From an uncultured Bacteroidales bacterium (GTDB lineage Bacteria; Bacteroidota; Bacteroidia; Bacteroidales; UBA932): a DNA stretch of 11,828 bases. The translations under genes were made by a program, and so were the position numbers. The stretch spans positions 1 to 11,828 of the forward strand of contig URDD01000073.1 of assembly GCA_900546395.1 (NCBI GenBank), read 5' to 3'. The notes under the pieces are model-generated. The model saw only the letters and a program-made list of their open reading frames with translations, searched no databases and was not told the DNA's origin. This document shows positions 1 through 6,694 of the stretch, piece after piece (the first letter of the stretch is position 1; every line of letters begins with the position of its first letter).

Positions 1-76
1 TCAGTAGGATTCACTTTTCCGAAAATTGTAGGTTTTGATTTTTCTGAAATCTGCTGAAGCAAAGTTACTGCTTACA

Positions 77-126
77 AGAGAGGAGGTGACCTCAAAGCCT
101 TTATGGTTTCCGGTCACCTCCTCTCT
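77..126 (-). terminator. Perfect hairpin just after the GH36 stop codon, candidate operon terminator
   Basis: Two 15-base arms (77-91 and 112-126) are exact reverse complements around a 20-base loop, and the stem is rich in G and C. The loop can add a few more pairs (AAA/TTT and CC/GG with a bulge). The hairpin starts one base after the alpha-galactosidase stop codon, so it fits the end of the operon transcript. Past the stem the minus strand reads only TTGTAAGC, so there is no proper U-tract. It could be an intrinsic terminator of weak form, a 3'-end-protecting stem, or a bidirectional terminator shared with a convergent gene off the left edge. The plus-strand side is followed by ATTAATTTT, which is also only moderately T-rich. 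The structure is certain; the termination role is inferred. Confidence 0.6.
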
Positions 127-127
127 A

Positions 128-2329
128 TTAATTTTCCGCTTCCAGGTAAAATACAGCGCTGTCATATATCTTTACCAACTTAGGATTTATTCCTGCATTG
201 ATGAGGTAATCTCCTTTAAAAACTTTTCCTGAACCCCAGAATGATGATTTTGTAACATTGAGTTCCTTAACCATATATTCAAGTTCTGGATCCAGTCCGG
301 AGAGACGCAACTGAGGAATAAGAGTCCGCGCCTGATACTTAAGGCAGTAAGCAAACAACACAGCACGTTTTTTGTCTTTAGACACATACATCATAGAATA
401 GAAGTCGGAATCATACGGAGATTTTATCCTGTAAAGGTCGCCGTAATAAATCAGATCACTATACTGTTTGTAAGAAGAAATAGCCTTCTGTGCCAGTTCT
501 TTCTCACTTTCTGCCATCTGTTTAGGCTGAAGTTCCATTCCCAGACGGCCGGAACAAGCCATATCAAAACGGAATTTCAAAGGGGTTATATTGCCTGACT
601 GATGGTTCGGGACAGCGGAAACATGTGACCCTGTAACAAAAGCAGGATAAATAAGATTGGTTCCATACTGTATGAAAGCACGGGACAATGCCTCAGTGTT
701 GTCGCTTGTCCAGAATTCATTGAAATACTTCAATGCTCCGTATTCGACTCGTCCTCCGCCGGAAGCGCAGGCCTGGATGAACACTTTCGGGTATTTGGCC
801 CTTATTCTCTCCATAACTTTATAAAATCCCTGGACATATTCCACCCAGAAATGACTCTGTCTGTCCAGATATCCTGATCCGAAACTTTCAACATGCCTGT
901 TTGCATCCCATTTGATATAATCTATGTCTCCGAGCTGCATCGTATTGTCAAAAACACTGAAAACGAAATCCTGAACTTCCGGATTTGACAAGTCAAGAAG
1001 CCACTGGTATCTCATGGTTGGCATTTCCCTGCCTTCAGCCTTGACAATCCACTCAGGATGCTTTGATGCCAGATCGCTTTTGGGGCTTACCATTTCAGGT
1101 TCTATCCATATTCCGAATTTCAGTCCTGATTTATGTGCATAATCTGCCAGATATCCTATTCCCTCCGGCAATTTGTCCTTATTGACAGACCAGTCTCCCA
1201 AAGCCTGTTTTGCATTATCCCTCTTGTATGTCTGTCCGAACCACCCGTCATCCAGCACGAAAAGATCCAGACCCATATCCTTTGCGTCATCAATCATGTC
1301 GGTGACCGTTTTAGTATCAACGTCAAAATATGCACCCTCCCAGCTGTTCAGCAGTGTAGGACATACGACAGAAGCATCATAACACCACCAGCGGCGGGCC
1401 CAGTCATGAAGATTACGGCTTGCCTGACCCGCTCCCTGGCTGCTGAAGGTATAAATCATCGGGGGAGTTATAAACGAAGATCCCTTGCCAAGTTCATATC
1501 CCGAAGCATACGGATTTATACCGGACAGGATATTTACATACCCGGTCTCGTCCATTTGAAACTGGATGCGGAAATTTCCGCTCCATGCCAATGCTCCGGC
1601 TATAACTTCTCCCGAATTTTCATCGAATGATTCAGTATTGAGGCTCAACATGAAAGATGGATTTTCCGTATGTGTGGTCCTTACACCTTTCTTGCTTTCT
1701 ATAACCTTTGTCCCATGAGTAAGTATTTCTCTATCAACCTGCATTTCCCGAGCCCATGAACCGTAGAAATGCGTCAGAAGATACTTGTCGGCCACTACCG
1801 GCAATGAGCTGGAGTAATAGGATTCAAGACAGACAGGCTTCTTACCCGTATTGAGTATTTCGGAATTTGCGACGATTACATCTTCCTTCCAAAAAGCCTG
1901 ATATATGAGTCTTACCCTTACTCCTTTGGAGTCTTCCAGCCATATTTCTGTATTGACGACATCACCGGCCTTTTCAGACACACTGTGTGACAAATACTTC
2001 AACTCCGTATTCATATCTCCGTCGCTCTGGCATACAGACAGGGCCGCATCATTGAAATACCGTCCGCCGGCAGCAGGATATGCCATGGGGTCCGTACCAT
2101 AGTCTGATCTTCTATAGCTATTATACTGATTAAAACAGTCAGGTACAGTCACTTTCCCGCCGAAATGACGGAAAAGCAAATTTCTGTCATTATCAACATA
2201 CATTACCATTGATGTGTTTTCCGTTTCAACGGTAATGGAGACTTGTCCATTTGCAGCAGGTCCGTTCTCGGCCTGAAGGTAAAAAAGGGAAGATGCTGCA
2301 ACAATCAAAGTTGCCAAAAATCTGTTCAT
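128..2329 (-). CDS. GH36 alpha-galactosidase, secreted (periplasmic)
   Basis: This 733-residue glycoside hydrolase family 36 enzyme hydrolyses terminal alpha-linked galactose with retention of configuration. Residues 1-20 form a type I signal peptide (hydrophobic core, then LQA before ENG) with no lipobox, so a soluble periplasmic enzyme is likely. The order is typical of GH36: an N-terminal beta-sandwich (about 28-300), a TIM barrel (about 320-640) and a C-terminal beta domain (about 650-730), at normal family length. The barrel has LLNSWEG (326-332), LDDGWFG (359-365), KWDANR with the expected nucleophile Asp475, a CASGGGR segment (521-527) and WTSDNTEAL with the expected acid/base Asp543. 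It is the last gene of the operon, 11 bases after its neighbour. The CxSGGGR stretch fits galactose better than N-acetylgalactosamine, but the exact substrate cannot be read from sequence. Family call is very secure; linkage and polymer are unknown. Confidence 0.95.
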   Translation of the reverse strand: MNRFLATLIVAASSLFYLQAENGPAANGQVSITVETENTSMVMYVDNDRNLLFRHFGGKVTVPDCFNQYNSYRRSDYGTDPMAYPAAGGRYFNDAALSVCQSDGDMNTELKYLSHSVSEKAGDVVNTEIWLEDSKGVRVRLIYQAFWKEDVIVANSEILNTGKKPVCLESYYSSSLPVVADKYLLTHFYGSWAREMQVDREILTHGTKVIESKKGVRTTHTENPSFMLSLNTESFDENSGEVIAGALAWSGNFRIQFQMDETGYVNILSGINPYASGYELGKGSSFITPPMIYTFSSQGAGQASRNLHDWARRWWCYDASVVCPTLLNSWEGAYFDVDTKTVTDMIDDAKDMGLDLFVLDDGWFGQTYKRDNAKQALGDWSVNKDKLPEGIGYLADYAHKSGLKFGIWIEPEMVSPKSDLASKHPEWIVKAEGREMPTMRYQWLLDLSNPEVQDFVFSVFDNTMQLGDIDYIKWDANRHVESFGSGYLDRQSHFWVEYVQGFYKVMERIRAKYPKVFIQACASGGGRVEYGALKYFNEFWTSDNTEALSRAFIQYGTNLIYPAFVTGSHVSAVPNHQSGNITPLKFRFDMACSGRLGMELQPKQMAESEKELAQKAISSYKQYSDLIYYGDLYRIKSPYDSDFYSMMYVSKDKKRAVLFAYCLKYQARTLIPQLRLSGLDPELEYMVKELNVTKSSFWGSGKVFKGDYLINAGINPKLVKIYDSAVFYLEAEN

Positions 2330-2345
2330 TGTCTATCTGTTCATT
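2320..2345 (-). repeat. 11-base direct repeat creating a three-codon mini-ORF at the lipoprotein/GH36 junction
   Basis: The minus-strand sequence AATGAACAGAT occurs at 2345-2335 and again at 2330-2320, offset by 15 bases. The first copy overlaps the stop of the upstream lipoprotein gene (A-ATG-A) and encodes only Met-Asn-Arg before a TAG. The second copy is the real GH36 start, Met-Asn-Arg-Phe. The arrangement looks like a small tandem duplication of the translation start, with the first copy dead-ended by an in-frame stop. It may help ribosomes terminating on the upstream gene to reinitiate on GH36. The repeat is directly visible; any function is inferred. Confidence 0.75.
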
Positions 2346-4779
2346 TAACTTGTATCACGACAACATCGTCAATAAAGAACCTCTGCCCTTTTCCTTCCGA
2401 TGTAAATTTAATCTGCGTCTCGCCTGTCGCTCCCTTAATAATGACTTTCACAGGTGTCCACCGGCCAACAGGAAGATCTGAAAAATTCCATTCTCCACCT
2501 TCGGCAACGGTTCCTGCACCTTCGACGGAAACAATCATTCTGCCTTTGTCGGCAACTCCTGTCTTCCATGAAAAATAAGGACAAAGCAGAAAAGACAGTT
2601 CTATATCCTGCGTACCGGAAATCTTTTCCAGACGGCAGGTCTTGATCCACCCTGCGGCAGAACCGGTTCCGAATTTAGGGTATCCGGCATGTCCATAGAC
2701 TTTCGATCCTGACCATCCTTTCAGTCCGACCACATCGGAAACAAAATTACCAGGAAAACTGCCCGTATTGTAATAGGCTCCTGTAGAATTGTCAGGACTG
2801 TAAAATTTATCTGCTGTCAAATCCAATGAAGACGCGGTTTTAGTGCTTGCAGGACAAAATCCGTATCCTCCTTCTACGTAATCCCCTGCCCAAACAAAGT
2901 TATGAAAACTTTCCGAAAGGATACAATCTTCCGGAATTTCAGGCTCTGATTCTGTCATAACCTGAAGCTCAGCCCATTCGGAAGAAGAACACAGAGACTC
3001 GTCCGAAGAAACAGCCCTCATTCTTATTGTATAGGATGAAGAAGGTTTTAAATTTGAAAAGGCTATATTGTTTTTGAAATGCAAGCTTTTAAAAGTATAT
3101 TCCTTTATGACATTCAGCACTGAACCGTCTGGACCGACGCATTCAAAACCGTACTTTCTGTCAAAATACTCTCCTGCAACATCATCCCACTCATAAATGA
3201 CAGTATTGTGTGTTTTCTTCAATATTCTTATTGATGGCACAGGAAGGGACGGCTTTACGAACTTCTGCTCAAGAGTAACAGGTACAGACATGTCATCAGA
3301 TCCCGAAACAGTTACAAAGTTAATGACAGCACTTCTGTCTTTATCTGCTTTACCGGCTGTCAGAACTACATTGAAGCTACCAGCTTCACCGGAAATCGCA
3401 GAAGTTTCAATCCATGAAGGCAGGTCTCTCAATTCCCATTTTTCATTGGAAGAAAGTTCAATGGTTATCTCGCCACCTTCAGGCTTGAACTCTCCTGACA
3501 CAGGATTTACCACAAGTGTTGGAACGGAAGTTTCCGATGCGGTAACCTTAATGTCATCAATAAAAAACCTTCCTTTCGAAGCTACTGCAGCACTTATCTT
3601 CAATCTGGTAGAAGACGTAGCGTTCTTAACGATGACTTTGCAGTCATGCCATACAAGAGGCTCTGCCGAAGACAAATCTATTTCTCCGTTTTCAACAGTC
3701 CCTGCACCTAAAGCCTCAACCAGGATTTTCGAATCATCCACACTGCTATCTTTCCATTCATAATACGGAGAAGCCTTGAATGACAATTCTATATCCATCA
3801 CTCCGTCAATCCGGGAAAGTGCAGGAGTAGTGAGATAGCCTGCGACTGAACCTGTACTTAATTTTCCGAAACCCAGACAGCCGTATATCTTGGAGCATTC
3901 CCATTCAGACAAAATTCCCGTTGATGTCCTGAAATCCTTGCTGAATGTTCCGAAATAATCTCCTGTCGTTGTTCCTGCCGGCTTGAACTCGTCAGCTGTG
4001 ACATTCAATGAAACAGTCGTTTTCTGCGCCTTGTCATTAGGTCTGAAACCATATCCTCCGGAAAAGTAATCCGTCGTCCAAATAAATCCGTCAAATCTCT
4101 CAACCAATACGGCTTCCGGATCTTCTGACGGTTTCAGCGGTGTTGTAAATTCAGCCTCTGTCCAATAAGATGATAACTTTCCAGCCTCATCGGAAGATAT
4201 GGCCCTCACGCGAAACTTATATGAAGATGACGGTATGAGATTTCCAAGGGAAAGAGCTGTTTTATACGGACTTGCGAACTGTCCTTTTGTAACGGCATTC
4301 AACACGGTGTTTGTAGCATTGAGAAACTCAAACTCATAAGTCCCGTCTCCATAATCATCTTCGACAGGTTCCCAAGCCACAGTCACTGCATTATGTGACA
4401 CACTCTTTATACTAACTTCCGGCTTTGCCAGCCTTGGTATAGACTCTATGTCAAGTACCGGCACGACTTTCTCTACAGTTACTGAAGAGCCGCGGGAATC
4501 GGTTACCTTCAATTTGACATTTTTATCACCAGGATTCATATATACTACTGACTCGATATATTTTGAGCCTGTTAGTCCGTCACCGAAATCCCATTCGTAC
4601 GTATAGGGGAACTCTCCTCCCTTGACTGTCACTTCAAATACGGCTTCCGACTCCGAAACCGGTTCATCCGGGACAACGGAGATACCGGCCTCCAACGGAA
4701 AAAGATACTTCTCTTCCCTTGCGCAACCTGACAGAATCAAAACAGTTGCAGTTATCAGTTTTATTATGTTTTTCATCAT
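2341..4779 (-). CDS. Multidomain lipoprotein PKD-Fn3-jelly roll-BACON-Fn3-jelly roll, probable surface glycan-binding protein
   Basis: This 812-residue protein has a lipoprotein signal peptide with Cys19 (LSGC) followed by AREE, an acidic run resembling Bacteroides surface-export signals. Visible domains are: PKD (about 31-108, hallmark YEWDFGDG at 61-68); Fn3 (118-214); a jelly-roll-like module ending in RFFIDDI (224-412); BACON (419-505, with PSWI in the middle); a second Fn3 (511-609); and a second jelly-roll-like module ending in RFFIDDV (620-811). No catalytic motif is seen. In PULs this architecture and position, downstream of susCD, suggest a surface glycan-binding protein replacing SusE/SusF. 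The jelly-roll modules resemble carbohydrate-binding modules but I cannot assign them to a known CBM family. Met1 or Met2 could be the start; the lipobox fits either. The start lies 12 bases after the phosphoesterase stop. Ligand is unknown; a role in adhesion to a protein or mucin cannot be excluded. Confidence 0.8.
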   Translation of the reverse strand: MMKNIIKLITATVLILSGCAREEKYLFPLEAGISVVPDEPVSESEAVFEVTVKGGEFPYTYEWDFGDGLTGSKYIESVVYMNPGDKNVKLKVTDSRGSSVTVEKVVPVLDIESIPRLAKPEVSIKSVSHNAVTVAWEPVEDDYGDGTYEFEFLNATNTVLNAVTKGQFASPYKTALSLGNLIPSSSYKFRVRAISSDEAGKLSSYWTEAEFTTPLKPSEDPEAVLVERFDGFIWTTDYFSGGYGFRPNDKAQKTTVSLNVTADEFKPAGTTTGDYFGTFSKDFRTSTGILSEWECSKIYGCLGFGKLSTGSVAGYLTTPALSRIDGVMDIELSFKASPYYEWKDSSVDDSKILVEALGAGTVENGEIDLSSAEPLVWHDCKVIVKNATSSTRLKISAAVASKGRFFIDDIKVTASETSVPTLVVNPVSGEFKPEGGEITIELSSNEKWELRDLPSWIETSAISGEAGSFNVVLTAGKADKDRSAVINFVTVSGSDDMSVPVTLEQKFVKPSLPVPSIRILKKTHNTVIYEWDDVAGEYFDRKYGFECVGPDGSVLNVIKEYTFKSLHFKNNIAFSNLKPSSSYTIRMRAVSSDESLCSSSEWAELQVMTESEPEIPEDCILSESFHNFVWAGDYVEGGYGFCPASTKTASSLDLTADKFYSPDNSTGAYYNTGSFPGNFVSDVVGLKGWSGSKVYGHAGYPKFGTGSAAGWIKTCRLEKISGTQDIELSFLLCPYFSWKTGVADKGRMIVSVEGAGTVAEGGEWNFSDLPVGRWTPVKVIIKGATGETQIKFTSEGKGQRFFIDDVVVIQVK
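2347..4428 (-). repeat. Internal duplication of an Fn3 plus jelly-roll module within the lipoprotein
   Basis: Module one (residues 118-412, bases 3544-4428) and module two (residues 511-811, bases 2347-3249) align along their whole length, with the BACON domain between them. Matching pairs include PSSSYKFRVRAISSDE with PSSSYTIRMRAVSSDE, ERFDGFIW with ESFHNFVW, DYFSGGYGF with DYVEGGYGF, DIELSF with DIELSF, GAGTV with GAGTV, and GRFFIDDI with QRFFIDDV. Between these blocks the copies have diverged substantially, so the duplication is old. Conserved aromatics (the Trp in each FIW/FVW and the GGYGF stretch) are candidates for stacking against sugars. Two binding modules on one chain would give avidity for a repetitive glycan. 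Confidence 0.85.
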
Positions 4780-4791
4780 TATTCTATCTTT

Positions 4792-6693
4792 TTACTTATA
4801 TTCTCCTATGCTGAATGGCCTCGGTCTGGTCATAGTTTCCGTATATACATTCCCGAAACGGTCTGTCACTTTTATTTCCAATGCAGTAGAAGGCCCTGAA
4901 GCCGTTACTTTGAAGAAATGAAGGTTTTCAGAAGTCGCAAATGTCGGTGTTCCGATACTTGGAGCAGTATATGCTATAAGATGAAGGGGGTCTCGCAACT
5001 TCACCTGAGTGACTTCAAGACTTTTTCCGGCTTCAGTAACCTCGATTTTCCATTCCGGATCCCAATTCCATACATTGATATAAACGGAATTGTCATTTCT
5101 CTCTTTCTGCCAGTCTGAAGCATAACTGTTGAACTTGCTTTTGTTTGCAGAAGATTCTCCGGGGATATATTTGTCTGCCGTTATATGTACAGTATTACCG
5201 TCATAGCACCTGAACTGGAAATCCGTATCTTTTCCTGTCCCTTTGAACTGCCACTTGACTGTGTTGCCGTCAAAGTCAACGACCGTGTATCCTCCTGGAG
5301 CTCCGTCCTGACCAATATGTATGTCGGAATGATGCCCGGTCCACCACCAGGTAGCACATACGGCTCCGGCATTATGTTCGAAAATACCATTATCAATCAC
5401 ATTATACACCAGATGTGTATGGCCCGTAAAGAGATGTACATCAGCAAATCCCCTGAAACAATCGGTTACTGCGGAATAATTGTCCAGCGACACAGACCCG
5501 GACTTGCTGTGGTACTGTGCATGACTGCTTATGACAAGGGTATTGCTCTTGCTTACGTGACTCAAATCTTTTTTGAGCCATTCCAGCTGTCCGTCAGTAA
5601 CCTTATCAACATACGAAGTCGCACCTGTCCCGTCATTGGTATTGTAAATATTGTCCAGAACCACGTAATGGACATTGCCAATATTGAAAGAATAATATGT
5701 AGGCCCCAGCGCAGCCTTGTATTTTACGACTGTCTCAGTATCACCTACAGGATATGCACCTTTCTTTCCCATTTCATGGTCATGGTTTCCTATCGTATGG
5801 AATACTGCAAGATTTTCAAGCTGGGATATATCCATTACATAGTTATTGAACATATATGAGTTCGTGTACCAGAAACTGTCGAATGTCATGTCTCCTAAAG
5901 TAAGAGCATAAACAGGCACATCTGTCTTTCCGGTAAGTTCATTCACATCTGCAATGAAATCCTTGAACTGCAACAAATCCCTGTTAGACCTATTCGCAAG
6001 ATGCATATCTCCGAAGACAAGCATTCTGTGCCTGGTCTGATCTGGAGACTTTTTCAGTTCGAAATCTATTCTTTCAGTCACTTTCTCCGGCTGGGTGAAA
6101 TGCTTGAAAAATACAGGTATCGCACCTGTTCTGTAACATTCATATCCGGAAGGTACTGAAATAAAGACATATCCGTGCCCCTTATCTGAATCCAGGTAAT
6201 AAAACCCGTTTACATCGGTAACAGTAACCTGACAGCCATCACTTACAACAACTCCTTGCAACGGCTGACCGCCGACATGAACTATACCCTTGACATTTTT
6301 TCCCTTGATATCCGGAACGTCTCCGTCAATAATAATAGCGATGTATGTAGCGCCCAGTTTCTTTTTCTTTTCCCCTCTTTTCAAGACAATGTTATAGGCA
6401 CCGCTCTTCAAGTCATCCGGGATGACAAACGAAAACTTACTCTCACTGACGATACTGACAGCGACCTCCGCACTGTATGAAGAGCTTGAAATATTTATAA
6501 GGTCATCCTTTTCGATGCCTTTCGCCCAGCATTCAACGGCATCACCATTCTTTGCCACTATTTCAGCCGGTATGGTAACGCCTGAAATACCCAGGCCGTC
6601 AGTCTTGGATTCCTGATCAGAAACGTTATCCTTTGAACATCCTGCCGGCAACAGCAGGAGCAATGCTGCAAGTTTTATAATAAAATTTCTCAT
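4792..6693 (-). CDS. Calcineurin-like metallophosphoesterase lipoprotein
   Basis: This 633-residue protein is predicted to hydrolyse a phosphate mono- or diester with a two-metal centre. The start at 6693 is chosen because it gives a clean lipoprotein signal (PAGC, Cys19); the frame is open further upstream but only inside susD. Domains in order: an Ig/IPT-like beta domain (about 33-120); a carboxypeptidase-regulatory-like domain of the MetallophosN type (about 130-213); the metallophosphoesterase core (about 221-475); and a MetallophosC-like beta domain (about 485-630). All usual metal ligands are visible: GDMH (Asp229, His231), GD (Asp268), GNHD (Asn303, with His304), His391 in SSHAQYH, and GHTH (His425, His427). 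One base separates it from the susD stop, the tightest junction in the operon, suggesting translational coupling. The substrate is unknown; context points to a phosphorylated glycan or glycolipid. Cell-surface versus periplasmic placement is undecided, since only one acidic residue follows the Cys in SKDN. Confidence 0.88.
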   Translation of the reverse strand: MRNFIIKLAALLLLLPAGCSKDNVSDQESKTDGLGISGVTIPAEIVAKNGDAVECWAKGIEKDDLINISSSSYSAEVAVSIVSESKFSFVIPDDLKSGAYNIVLKRGEKKKKLGATYIAIIIDGDVPDIKGKNVKGIVHVGGQPLQGVVVSDGCQVTVTDVNGFYYLDSDKGHGYVFISVPSGYECYRTGAIPVFFKHFTQPEKVTERIDFELKKSPDQTRHRMLVFGDMHLANRSNRDLLQFKDFIADVNELTGKTDVPVYALTLGDMTFDSFWYTNSYMFNNYVMDISQLENLAVFHTIGNHDHEMGKKGAYPVGDTETVVKYKAALGPTYYSFNIGNVHYVVLDNIYNTNDGTGATSYVDKVTDGQLEWLKKDLSHVSKSNTLVISSHAQYHSKSGSVSLDNYSAVTDCFRGFADVHLFTGHTHLVYNVIDNGIFEHNAGAVCATWWWTGHHSDIHIGQDGAPGGYTVVDFDGNTVKWQFKGTGKDTDFQFRCYDGNTVHITADKYIPGESSANKSKFNSYASDWQKERNDNSVYINVWNWDPEWKIEVTEAGKSLEVTQVKLRDPLHLIAYTAPSIGTPTFATSENLHFFKVTASGPSTALEIKVTDRFGNVYTETMTRPRPFSIGEYK

Positions 6694-6694
6694 A

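Noticed and set aside
57..73. Small hairpin AAGCA/TGCTT near the left edge
   Set aside because: Five AT-rich pairs with a 7-base loop are expected by chance, and it has no T-tract.
1133..1630. 165-residue plus-strand open frame inside the GH36 gene
   Set aside because: It is antisense to the catalytic barrel, where the minus-strand reading has all family motifs.
128..2329. GH36 enzyme acting as an alpha-N-acetylgalactosaminidase
   Set aside because: The CASGGGR segment looks like the galactose-type C2 pocket, and nothing specific to N-acetylgalactosamine is visible; not excluded without assays.
3197..3763. 188-residue plus-strand open frame inside the binding-lipoprotein gene
   Set aside because: It mirrors the codon pattern of the minus-strand gene and shows no recognisable motif.
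5185..5859. 224-residue plus-strand open frame inside the phosphoesterase gene
   Set aside because: It lies antisense to a strongly supported gene, has many Cys, Met and Ile residues with no domain pattern, and has no signal or neighbour that would support it.
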